Assembly: GCA_032622095.1 (NCBI GenBank)
Contig: CP136061.1
Location: 196,774,935-196,838,934, forward strand
Direction of reading: 5' to 3'
Length of the DNA: 64,000 nucleotides
DNA from: Siphonodentalium dalli
Lineage: Eukaryota > Mollusca > Scaphopoda > Gadilida > Siphonodentaliidae
Below the pieces are notes generated by a model that did not search any database, was not told where the DNA came from, and saw only the letters and a program-made list of their open reading frames with translations. Position numbers and translations under genes: made by a program. Of this stretch, positions 36,092 to 46,988 are shown piece by piece. The number at the start of each line of letters is the position of its first letter. Position 1 is the first letter of the stretch.

Positions 36092-37439
36092 ACTATCAGG
36101 TTAGCTGAATAGGTCACTCTCATCGGTTTTCTGTGATAAAGTTACCCAGGTTCCTAATTTTGTGATAAAGTTACCCAGCTTGGACTATATACGAAAATCA
36201 TTATGTGAATCAACGATCGACCCCTTACGAATTGCATGTCGCACATGAACACTCTATACTAACCGATAAGTATATACATATATCAAATAATATTTTTAGC
36301 CAGAGAGTTTTAATGGCATATCATTATAAGAAATATATATATTGCTCTCACTTCCAAGAACTGGGACAGAAATTCTACAACATTGTATTTCTAGAACACT
36401 GCGAATACTGATTGAAGACAGGTCTGTTGAACTAAATATTTGTTCCACATGACTATATTTTAGGGATTATCTGACTTAGCCATTTTCTAAGAAGGGCCTA
36501 TTAAACCGACTCCGTCGCATCGTATAGGGCGAATACATGATAATAAATGCCGATGTTTATGGCGATTGGTTGTGTTTCTTGTATATATGTAATGTGCTTG
36601 ATCACTTGTAAATATTAATTTCACATGTAAACTTATTCATATATTTACCTCAAATACTGTATGCATATGTACGGTTTTTATTAAGATTAAACAAATTCAA
36701 ATTCAAGGTAAGTTTCCATTTCTATGTACTAGTATTGTTTAATAACATTGACATATTAATTCAGTCATATGGCGGTATTGTTGTATGCAAATCTTTGTTG
36801 TCCCTTCTAATTTGCAACTGAATGACAAAGTGATGACAAATATCTGCCTCAGTAATCCCCCAATTAGCAGTGTCTAGTGGAGGCATTGTGTCACCAGTAA
36901 GCTGGTGGTCACAAAGGCTAATTCTGTTAATGACTCTAATTAACAATCAGAGTGTTGATAATCTCATTTTCCTTTACAATGGCCTGGCTGTGTGACTGAC
37001 TTACTGAGACAGTCCTAATTATTTAATAATGAAATGATGGATACATGTATATGTTAATAAAATACTCTATTATTTTCATAACGAAAGCATCGAGATATCT
37101 ACACAGTCACACACGCAAGTGATCAATAACCTAGAATCTTTCAGTATGTAAAAAACATCAGTCAAGAACCAAAGCATTGAAGATAGTTAGCAAAGTTCTC
37201 AAATCTCTGATATCATCTGAATTTCTAGAAGATCAACCCCGGCTACTAGCTGCCAATACAGCATGCTGGAATTGTTAGCTCAGTTCTACGAACACCAGTC
37301 CTATCCTGAACTCAGTACATTGGCTGCTCTTTGCAAAGTGTGCTTCATTAGTGTGCTTATTCGTGTATTTTATCTTGCTTGTGTTAAATTTATGTTTTGT
37401 TATCAAATAAAGTATTTATCTTATAGATAAATAGTGTTC
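36092..37439. other. Intron 1 sequence, two solo MITE ends
   Basis: TGTGATAAAGTTACCCAG occurs twice in the same orientation at about 36132-36180. It is the terminal repeat of the MITE at 37635-37841. No gene is supported in the rest. Confidence 0.5.
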
Positions 37440-37612
37440 CTATTTCAATTATGTATTGAAATGTAATTGTAATTGTAATTGAATTACATTTCAAAGTAAT
37501 TGTAATTGTAATTAATTACATTGTGAAATAGATGTAATGGTAATTGTAATTGTAATTGAAAAATGTTGAAGTAATTGTAATTGTAATTAATTACATTCAC
37601 AAGTAATTGCCC
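37440..37612. repeat. (TGTAAT)n microsatellite
   Basis: Imperfect TGTAAT/TAATTG hexamer run with some inverted (ATTACA) units. Confidence 0.9.
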
Positions 37613-37634
37613 CAAGCCCAGGTTGGTGAGAATT

Positions 37635-37841
37635 GTGATAAAGTTACCCAGGTTAAGCAAATCTCACAATATCAACTCGATTTAAAAGTGACAGAGGGAA
37701 ATATTATTCAGTTATGGCAAGTAATAGCCCTTATCAAGCATAAATTAAGACATATTAGTACTGTAGTTCGTCATTTTGATCACAAAAATCAATAATTTGT
37801 TGCTAAACATGAACTATTATTAACCTGGGTAACTTTATCAC
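37635..37841. mobile_element. 207-bp MITE with 22-bp terminal inverted repeats
   Basis: GTGATAAAGTTACCCAGGTT... at 37635 is mirrored by ...AACCTGGGTAACTTTATCAC ending at 37841. No clear target duplication was found. The interior is AT-rich and unrelated to the ends. Confidence 0.75.
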
Positions 37842-39061
37842 TTCTTTTTTTTGTTGAATTTTTTTTCAATGAGGTAATTGTGCCTTTTTCTGGCGGAAAA
37901 ATTGACCCGATGAAATCCACCCCCCCCCCTTCCTCGGAACGACAGACAACGCATTCTTTGTTTTTCAATGAGTTAATTCATGGTACCCGTCCTAAACTTC
38001 CCCGTTCCTAGGAACCACATACTTTTTAATCAAGAGAAATTATGATACCCGTCCCTAAAAGAGGTATGATTTTGTTTTAACCTGCCCGTGGCCATTGAGC
38101 AGCCCCTGACAGATGTTGTCCACCCTTACGAGATGGTCAATAGTCCCCGCAAAGAGCGGACAGTCAATTAACCCCGCCGTGAACCCCATCACCAACGCGA
38201 CGTAATTTTGTTTGGTATCATGTGTTGCGTTCTAAAAACAACTCGAACGAATGGCAGTTTAGCTATTCACAAAGAATTGTAAATCAACTGCGTCTGTTCC
38301 CGTATATCTCTGTTGCGTTGAATTGTAGATCTAAAACAACTCGAACGAATGGCAGTCTAGCTATTCACAAAGAATTGTAAATCAACTGCGTCTGTTCCCG
38401 AATATCTCTGTTGCGTTGAATTGTAAACAAACGCTCTTTTATAGCGATGCGTCAAAAACAAAACGTTCATTAAATTATCACTTGATTAACCACCGCAGTG
38501 CCGTTTTTGTGACTGAGAGTGGAGAACTGGTGGTCTGAGCTTCTCCAAAACGCCGCGACGACGATTCCCGTGGGTTTTTACCCTTAGATGGGAAGTTTGA
38601 ACTCAATCGAGCCAGCCGTTTTAGAGTCTATATATAGAGGACACATATATTTATATATTTATATATATACGGAGTTCTAAAAATATATAGTAGAGAGATA
38701 AACTTTACTAGTTTTCGACTGATGAGGCCAAATAGGCCTATAAATAATTTCTACCGGTCTCCTGGATCAAATTCTCAGACCATCAACTTCGGAGGCGGAA
38801 CATTTTTGGATAACACTCGAAACTTTGAGCAGTGACACAATGTATCTGGGACGCTTTAATTTCCATGACAAATTGGTTATACCCCAAATATGTGGATATC
38901 TGAAATAAAATGACATAAATTGACCGACATTTCTACAATAACCCACGAGAACATAATTGATTAAGCCTAGCTTATATTTATTTTCGGGCCTCACAGCCAC
39001 AACACCAATATAACAAACACGACAAGAATCAACTTCAGAGAAAAATTGAAACGCACGCCAT
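37842..39061. repeat. 98-bp tandem duplication and intron sequence
   Basis: Two near-identical 98-bp copies from 38241 and 38339 (ACTCGAACGAATGGCAG start). C-run at 37920-37929. 38560-38700 resembles a generic repeat tail (AT-rich stair of 'atatatttatatatttatat'). No gene. Confidence 0.6.
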
Positions 39062-39575
39062 TGGCTGCGGACACACGTATCACAGTAGCGATGGCATAGT
39101 ATGTGTGACCATTAATTATGGTACAATTTTGGTGACAATTGGTCGTCATATTCCTGTGCCATATCGAGACATGTCGCCCGCCGCACATTCACACAATGAG
39201 CCTTTTCCAAGCTCTATCAGGGTCGAGATCGACATCTCAATGATTTATCAAACCGAATGTCTTGTCGCTGTTGATCGTTACTCAACACGCAATGTTATAT
39301 TTGTAATGCTAACACACAAGACAATTCTGGACGATCGGTCGTGCAATTTTAAATATCGTAGAGAATACAATATGGCTAAACGTATTGAGTAGATATCAAC
39401 ATTGGTGAACCTCAATGGGTTAATTGGTCAATCGACTCACTGTACGAATATGCGGCGCGCGACACGACTCCCTATGGCATATAAATTATGTTGACCAATT
39501 GTCACCAAACTCTACCATAATTAATTGTCACACCTACTATGCCATCGCTACTGTGGTACGTGTGCCCGCAGCCAA
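39062..39575. mobile_element. 514-bp foldback with about 80-bp arms
   Basis: 39062-39145 and 39494-39575 are inverted copies (GGCTGCGG(A/G)CACACGT ends; shared 'gatggcatagta'). Diverged by several mismatches. A 95-codon frame inside has no motif. Confidence 0.65.
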
Positions 39576-40004
39576 TACTAATCCCTAATGTGGAATGAAT
39601 GCACATATTTATTTTTGGTTTAATCAGGTTTAATAGCGATATTTTGAAAGTCAGTATATATGGCCATAAACATCACATGCATGAATGGACTTTTATGTGT
39701 GATATCATTATATTCTAATACCGTAATACGAACATGTTACAAATGGTAGTTGTTCAGTGCAAATAATGTTGGACATCTTTATGACAAAATATTTCATGTA
39801 CTGAATATTCAGACATCCTTATTAATCCAAGTGCAGTTTCAGCTACAATGTACATATATAGGATCCACCACATGGACGCCCAATCTACGCGTCAAATAGT
39901 CACGCATCTAACAACTGAATCTCTCTGTTATATAACATAATGCGCAAATACAAAGGTAACTATTATTGATATGTACAGTATAATTATATATATTTACTTT
40001 TCAG
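39576..40004. other. Intron sequence before candidate exon
   Basis: AT-rich. It ends in a fair polypyrimidine tract and acceptor (tatttacttttcag) at 40004. Confidence 0.4.
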
Positions 40005-40172
40005 AGCATATCCGGAATAGAGGCGTAAATGCCAGAGGAAGCTCCCGGTCCTCCCGGTCCTCTCGGTCCTCCTTTCGGTCCTCGTCCTTCCGGACCACGC
40101 GGCTTATTCGATCAGTCCCGCTAGTTCGGTCCACTCGCTTTGTTCGGACTTCCCGGTTAATCCGGGTGTCAA
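40005..40172 (+). CDS. Candidate cassette exon, Ser/Arg-rich (TSP1 gene)
   Basis: 168 bp (56 codons) bounded by tatttacttttcag| and A|GTAAGT, the best donor in the gene. In phase 1, the phase used by every other exon, it is open throughout and encodes (R-S-S)n: S-S-R-S-S-R-S-S-R-S-S-F-R, then Arg about every third to fifth residue (T-R-L-I-R, V-R-S-T-R, V-R-T-S-R). There are no cysteines. It would sit between the signal peptide and the first TSP1 domain as a strongly basic linker, perhaps a heparin-binding or protease-processed segment (inference). The plus one frame reads G-P-P-G-P-L-G-P-P but has stops at both ends. It could instead be a GC-rich minisatellite with chance splice sites. Confidence 0.4.
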
Positions 40173-41017
40173 GTAAGTAAATACATGTCAAGTAGGCGTT
40201 TAAATTGAAAACATCTACCTTCTCCCGCAAAATCAGACTATTATATTATTCAAGGTGTGACGGAATATCATGGCCAAAAGTAGAACATCTATATATATTT
40301 GTGTTGATATACTGTGCAACAATACGTGTGAATGTGCCACACGAAAATAGGCCTTATTTAATGCTGGTTATAGTATAACACGCTTCATATATAATTGACT
40401 CGTCTCTCATTACGAAATTGCTGAATTGTGTTGCACGGATTTCGTTTGGAAATAGAACATAGCTGTCTGACTGATTGGATAATATTTCCCCGCCTCGGAG
40501 ACTGAGAAATGTATGTCATGCATGACGGGCGGAGTTACTAGAAGTTTTTAAATCTAAACATCCTTATATCAGATAAAATCTAGTACATATACACGCAATT
40601 TATCGTTCTTGTCACATTAAAAATTAAATGCTTGCGTATACGCTGGTAAATATGTGGTTCGGTTCCTGAATTTGATCACATCAAAGGGCAGACAACGATT
40701 GCTATGTCGTAATTTAAATTGAACGATGATTAATAATGGCCTGTCATATTTAACACACCTACATGTAAATTACTAATTCTTATAAAATAAAAAATATATA
40801 TATATAGATACATTTGCATAAAGTCGACACAAATTCGAGGTGCAGAAAATAAACATATTTCAAAAATCGAAATCTAATAGCTCTGAGCTTTGAAGGGTAG
40901 ATTCCTCGACTCAACTCAAATAGATGTATATTCTCTCCAAAAGCCGAAGAAATAGTAATCTAGGGGCGTTAAATGTGACAGGGAATCACTAAAATAATGT
41001 GCAGTGATTACTCTATA
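40173..41017. other. Intron sequence, no gene
   Basis: 40840-40980 is a relative of the dispersed repeat at 28060-28240. (AT)n lies at 40790-40806. Confidence 0.45.
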
Positions 41018-41302
41018 TACGCAATGCATATATACGGCATATACCGCGTTCTACTCTACGCTATGCATGTATACGGCATATACCGCGTTCTACTATACAC
41101 AATGCATGTATACGGCATATACCATGTTCTACTCTACGCAATGCATGTATACGGCATATACCGCGTTCTACTATACACAATGCATGTATACGGCATATAC
41201 CACGTTCTAATCTACGCAATGCATGTATGCGGCATACCGCGTTCTACTCTACGCAATGCATATATACGGCAATATACCGCGTTCTACTCTACGCAATGCA
41301 TC
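41018..41302. repeat. 39-bp minisatellite
   Basis: About seven units of TACGCAATGCAT(A/G)TATACGGCATATACCGCGTTCTAC-type sequence, period 39. Two more units lie at 41584-41655. Because 39 is a multiple of three, the run stays open and gives a false repetitive peptide. Confidence 0.9.
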
Positions 41303-41466
41303 TTTATTACAAGCTTGTTCCTAGAAATACAGTGTTATTGCTGTTCCATATTTACATATCCGTATATCATCACACATAACAAAAACGCCCTGTATTATGA
41401 GCATAAATGAACCTTTAATCCTGTATTTTTAATGCACGGATTCTAGGACGCGAAGCATGTAATAAA

Positions 41467-41587
41467 CACAGAACGACACGATGTGTAAATGGGTTTGTCG
41501 AGGCACAAGCGCCTCTTGTTCTATCCTTCCGCGACAGCACTCGTGCCTTATCGACAAACCCATTTACACATCGTGTGTCGTTCTGTG
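41467..41587. repeat. Inverted repeat between minisatellite blocks
   Basis: Arms of about 41-45 bp (41467-41507 and 41543-41587; CACAGAACGACAC...GTGTCGTTCTGTG) with a 35-base loop. It lies directly against the second minisatellite block. Confidence 0.85.
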
Positions 41588-42077
41588 TATATACGGCATA
41601 TACCGCGTTCTACTCTACGCAATGCATATATACGGCATACACCGCGTTCTAGGGACTGTGTCACGGACATGTCCAGCTATTTTCAAATTTTCGCACAGAA
41701 GTGAAATAAATGTTGTTTATTTCTACACGTATACCATTCCAGGAATAGAACAGGAGTAGACCATGTGCAAATGATTGTTTTTGTTTGGAACCCAAACTTC
41801 GTGTCAAAGTTGTATTTGTTATGACTTCAATGCGTCTTTCAAAAATGCTCGTAGCAAGGTAGCTCAACTATCTATCGACCGATAAGTTGCAGCGAACAGC
41901 GTATATTATTATATATATATATATGTATTTTGGAGCGCAGCCGCCAAGTGACTTTCATTTATTATTGGTATAACTCTCCAGTAACAAGATATCGCGTGTT
42001 AAAACAACTGGTTATAAACATTACAGCGTATGTTATATGTCATAACATAAAGTGATACACTCATTATTAATTCATAG

Positions 42078-42221
42078 CTGGACACTGGACATCGTGGCAC
42101 AGTGGTTATTGCAGTGTCACCTGCGGCACAGGTTCTGAGACATTAATACGGTCTTGCAGTGGTGGAATCAATTGTATTGGCTCATCATTCAGCAGTCAAG
42201 ATTGCCACCAAGAGCCATGTG
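42078..42221 (+). CDS. TSP1-domain exon A
   Basis: 144 bp, phase 1 at both ends: acceptor attaattcatag|, donor G|GTGAGT. It encodes one thrombospondin type-1 repeat: H-W-T-S-W-H-S-G-Y-C, S-V-T-C-G-T-G-S, then C-S-G-G, N-C, D-C and E-P-C-G, i.e. six cysteines in the usual spacing with the W-x2-W motif and the T-C-G-x-G turn. TSP1 repeats form three-stranded extracellular folds with three disulfides and bind matrix, growth factors or glycosaminoglycans. The T of T-C-G could carry O-fucose (known for the family). The exon structure (one domain per symmetric 1-1 exon) is typical of shuffled TSP1 domains in secreted or membrane proteins. The protein itself cannot be named from this domain. Confidence 0.88.
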
Positions 42222-42282
42222 GTGAGTCTAGCTATATCTATTATTTTGTGTACAGAGAACGTCAAACTTGTTATAAGCTTAA

Positions 42283-43048
42283 CCCTTTACCCAACAGAAT
42301 GACCCTGTGCCAATGCATTCTTTTATATATGCGAGTCGACCATAGGTCGCCTCGCATATATAAGAGAATGCATTGGTTTAACACATTAAAAATTATAAAA
42401 TTGTTAAAGTGATGTGAAACACTCCGGTAGGGTGATAAAATAGAAATGGAGAATATTATGGCTAAAAGTAGTTATTTTAAAGAATATTAACACAAATTGA
42501 TAACACACATCGTCATTCTTATATATTAATTAAATGCAATGACTCTAGATGGCGAAATCGTTTGCGTTAGTTTATCGCCGATTGTTGCGTCCCGAATCGA
42601 GATGTAAATATTTACAATTGAGCGTAGTTCAAACGATGTTTTCTATGGAGTGGAATGGTCGATTTCTTTAAAATGTTTGGTGATGTTAGTATAATGATAC
42701 ATTCTCCAGGTTAGCATAGTGTCTGAGTACTAACTTATAAGTTTATCGCACCCGAAACAAGTCCATAATATGTCTTTAAAGAATGTAAGAAAAAATGGTA
42801 AAAAGTGTTAAAAAATGTTTTTTTTTTTAGGCCAATGCATTCTCTTATATATGCGAGGCGACCTATGGTCGACTCGCATATATAAGAGAATGCATTGGCA
42901 CAGGGCATAACTGCAACCATCACAATGTGGTCAATGAGCCGGTTCCAATGATATCCATATTTGTATGGTTTTATTGAGACAGACCCAAGATAATTTAGGC
43001 TGTTGCAGCTTTATTTGGCCGTTTTTGACAGGTTTGTTGGGTAAAGGG
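42283..43048. mobile_element. TTAA MITE copy with nested insertion
   Basis: Flanked by TTAA (42279-42282 and 43049-43052), with CCCTTTACCCAACA ends. Opposite orientation to the 21968-22328 copy. Both 67-bp palindromes are present (about 42310-42376 and 42833-42899). Between them about 390 bp of another repeat (42405-42790) has inserted. It starts 62 bp downstream of TSP1 exon A. Confidence 0.85.
42405..42790. mobile_element. Nested repeat inside the MITE
   Basis: Starts GTGATGTGAAACACTCCGGT and ends with 'acaagtccataatatgtcttta'. A diverged sister lies at 52960-53350, just upstream of TSP1 exon B. Shared cores: 'cgttagtttatcgccgattgtt' in part, and 'gtaaatatttacaatt'. No coding capacity. Confidence 0.7.
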
Positions 43049-43052
43049 TTAA

Positions 43053-44158
43053 CATGCCCTGCAGTTTACTACACATGTCGGGACATTGAATATCTCTAAT
43101 TCGGCGTAATGCTATACGAATTTGATTACTAAATTCGATTTCAGCTGGAATAGAATTTAGTGCATGATGTTAATAAATTTCGTATACAATTTCTACGAAT
43201 TTGAGATCCATTTTATCTAATCACATTTTAGCAAGGAAAAACGATATCGAAACAGCTGGAGTTAAACACAAATTAATATTGATTTCCTTATCACAACCAA
43301 AGAGGAAGTATAAGAAGCCTTCAAGAAAAAATATAGTTCCATTTTAAATGTGTCTTTCATCAATGTTGACAAAATTGTTCAATAACACTTATACGTTATC
43401 ACCCATGTCTATCTCACAGGCAACAATAAATAACCCAACACAACATATTCTAATTAACATAATACTAATTCCGGCGCATTATTTAATGGTATTTTTGAAC
43501 CGATGCTGTGTTATTGATGTAAGTTGGTACATTTCAGCCCATCAACCAAGTTTTTTCTGAGATAGACCATTCCAGTACTATAAAATAACAAAAAGATGGA
43601 GTGTTAGTGTACTCCAATTCACCCCAACCAATCAGCTCGCTGTCGAAATGAATTCCAGTTAAAGATGGTACGCCGAAAAGATCATTTCACGTCGATGTTT
43701 GTTGTGAACAATGAGTAATCGACTACTCAAGTCTTGCTTTACAACTGTACAAGATTAGGAAATTACCGAGGAACGTTCTCCGTAAAATAATTACACTGTC
43801 TTTTTATGATTTTGTAGCACAGGGCCCAGCATTTAGTGTGGCTTAGGCAAGCTATCTGATATTTAGGTTTTTTTTTAATGACACGACAATCATTTTGGAA
43901 CATTGGTGTCAGGTTGTAACTTTTCAACAGTTAGAACACATAAGGTACCAATATGGTGGGTGCGAGTGAATTTCATGGAAGTACACGGAAGTCAGTTGGA
44001 GCATTCCGTTAAAGGGGTACTGTATACAGGGTCACTGTTGGGGGTGTCCACCTTGGCCAATTATCCAATTCCACCCCTGGAATCTCATCAGACCAAACCC
44101 AAGTTTTGCATAATTCCATTTGCACCCCTTGCACCTCAGTGCTCAGGCCTAATCCATA
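43053..44158. other. Intron sequence, no gene
   Basis: 43080-43330 is an inverted relative of about 59260-59470 (shared 'ttccttatcacaaccaaagagga'-type stretch). Frames at 43348-43560 and 43903-44226 have no support. Confidence 0.45.
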
Positions 44159-46982
44159 TCTATATTTGCGAATGTCTGTCTGTCTGTCTGTCTGTGTTCT
44201 ATATAATTTCACAGGGGACCATCTAGATGATGCCAAAGGGGTCTAATAGGAGTAGCTTTTTACGAGAAAGATAATGGTCGGGGTTAGTATTTTCTAAAGT
44301 GACGCCGTTGTTGTCAGGGGAATAAAAGGGGGAGGGGCAGAAAACAAAATTGTCGCCGATTGCCACCAAACTTATATACAACCATCCCCATAATATGAGG
44401 AATCTAATGGCGTGGTTCAAATATGGCAAAAGTCGCACCGTTCGCGTCAGGGTGCCCGGAATTGGGGGCAGATTTTTTTTCTGTCGCCGATTGCCACGAA
44501 ACTTACATATAATCATCAACATGATATGAAGAATCCAACGGTGCTGTGGTTTAAATATGTCAAAAGTGGCGTCGTTTGAGTCAGGAATGAACGGAAGGGA
44601 AGAGGGGCACCAAAATTGATAAAACTAATTTTCGCGACGATTTCCACCAAATTGATATATATTCTTCTTCATGATACAAGTAATCTAATTGTGCGATTTA
44701 ACAACGCCAAATTGTTGTTTTTGGATGAGAGATTGGGAGGGGTGGGCACTAAATTTGATAATAAGTCGCCGATTGCCACCACACTTATACAAAATCATCC
44801 CCATGGTATGAGGAGTCTAATGGTGTAGCTTTTATCTGTCAAATGTGGCCTCATTCGAGTCATGGTTGCATTGAAAGGGACAGGGGCACCAAAATTGATG
44901 CACAATTTTTTTAGCGCCAATTTCCACCAAATTGATACACGTTCTTATCCATGATACGAGGAATCTAATAATGATTTAAAGAGCCATAGCGGTGCTGTTT
45001 GGGTAAGATATGGAGAGGGGAGGGATTGGCACCAAATTTGATAAAAAAAATTGTTTAGTCGCCGATTATCACCAAACTTATAAACAATCATCTCCATGAT
45101 ATCAGGAGTGTAATCGTGTGGTTAAAGGATGTCACAAGTGGGGCCATTCGAGTCAGTGGTGTATAGAGATGAGAGGGACACAACAACTTATATCTATATG
45201 TTTAGTGCCGATTTCCACCAGATTGATACATATTCTTCTCCGTGATACGAGGAATCTTATCGTGTGGTTTAGATACACCAAATTGGTGCCCTATGGGTGA
45301 GATATATGGGGACCTTAAATTTGATACGAATTTGTATACTCGCCAATTTTCACCAATTTCTTATATATGCATCTCTAATCTCTAATGAGTCTTAGTGTGT
45401 GCAGCTTGAGTCCGAAATAGGGACGGGAGGGTCACCAAAACTGATACAAAATATTTTTAGTGACCAATTACCATCAAATTCAGACACGTTCTTCTCAAAT
45501 GATACAAGAAATAAAATCGTGCTGTCTGTCTGTCTTTTTGTCTGTCTGTGTGCGTTCTATATATAACTTCACGCGGTACAATCGAGATGGCACCAAGGCG
45601 TTCTAAGAGGGGTAACTTTTTTACAAGGAAGATAATGGTGCGGGTTAAAATTTTCTAAAATGACGCTGTTGGTGGGAGGGGAAATTAAAAAAATATGGTG
45701 AAATAGTTTTGTCGCTGATTTCCACCAAACGAATATATAATCACCTTCGCAATTTGGCGTTGTTCGAGTCAGCGTTGCATCAACAATTGATTTAATAAAC
45801 CAAATTCCACCAAATTCATACACGTTTTTCTCTAATGATATACCATGAATTAAATTACATTTGGTGTCGTTTGCGTCACGGATGGCGAGCGGATATGCAC
45901 TATCATTGATAAGATTGCTATTCGCCGATATCCACATATAAGTTATATACAGTCACCAGGCCATCTCCATATCATTTTAAGTAGTTGGGCGTTCACATTT
46001 CACAATCCCGACATATGGTGACCCACATAAGTCACTTGAACAATTATATCTTCTTAACAGTCATATTTATATGCGAATGGCAATCAAGGCATTCACACAA
46101 TGAGCTAGCAACAAGAGATAACTAGAAGAAGCATTACACGTATATTTATCACTCTATTGAAGATATACACATATTCGTGCAAACTGAGAGACCTCGAACC
46201 GTCAGAGGATTGCATATATATAATAACAAAATTTAGTCTGTTCCATTCAATACAGTTTCCACAAAAAGTTACAATTTGTCAAGAGATATGGAAGGCCTGT
46301 TCAAAAATAGTGGTCACAGTGTGCAGTCAAATATAGTTTCTTCTGATATACAAGAAAATGCAGTTAGTAGCACAAGACTTTTCAGGATCCTACCAATACT
46401 GACACCTGACAAGGGTTTTAGAACAGACTCATCGACTGACATAAACAACTCAAAATCTCGCTCTGTGCCTGGCACATGTAGCTGATATATGTGCGCAGCA
46501 ACATTTCGTTTAAACTAAGAATATTTAGCCAATATATAGCACCATAAACAGAGGAGCACCTGGAAATTTCTTTGAAACATCTGTATCTTCATGGAGATAT
46601 GATAGCCAGGTGTCCTCGAGATCTTAGTCCAACTCGCTAGATTGATTGATACATCTCAATATGTAAAACCCAATTATCATCTTTTATCGAACTAATGTGT
46701 TTATGATGTTCATGTATCATATTATAACGTCTAATGTATACGCAGTTGTAAATAAATAAATACTTCATTATTGGTGGAACGGATTAATCGCGATAAACAG
46801 AATGCCAATTGACAATGTGAGCCACTACTTATATTCCATGACTGTAATAATCATGTTTTGTGATGCTATTTGAATATACAATTTATGAGAAAACGTATAA
46901 CACTTTAAGCAAGAGCATTCTCTATTCCCAACAAATATCCACAGCATACATTAACCTGGGCAACGCCGGGTAACCCTGCTAG
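44159..46982 (+). mobile_element. Helitron H2 (2.82 kb), first of a tandem pair
   Basis: Same ends as H1 (TCTATATTTGCG...; ...GGTAACCCTGCTAG|T). (TCTG)n after the 5' end and again near 45525-45550. Near identical to H3, with offset 2822 bp over a long internal stretch. Contains the insert at about 46274-46476. Confidence 0.8.
46274..46476 (+). other. Coding-like insert in Helitron H2
   Basis: About 200 bp absent from H1 at the matching point (H1 goes directly from an acaa-type stretch to catgtagctgatat near 33200). It holds an open frame of 65 codons from ATG 46288: hydrophilic, Ser/Thr/Asp-rich, no motif recognised. It may be a captured host exon or fragment. Confidence 0.4.
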
Positions 46983-46988
46983 TCTATA

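Noticed and set aside
35422-36123. 233-codon minus-strand frame, the longest in the window
   Set aside because: Spans the repeated units of about 120 bp in an inverted Helitron; the peptide is periodic with the DNA repeat and matches no family.
40997-41410. Repetitive 137-codon frame
   Set aside because: Arises because the 39-bp minisatellite is a multiple of three.
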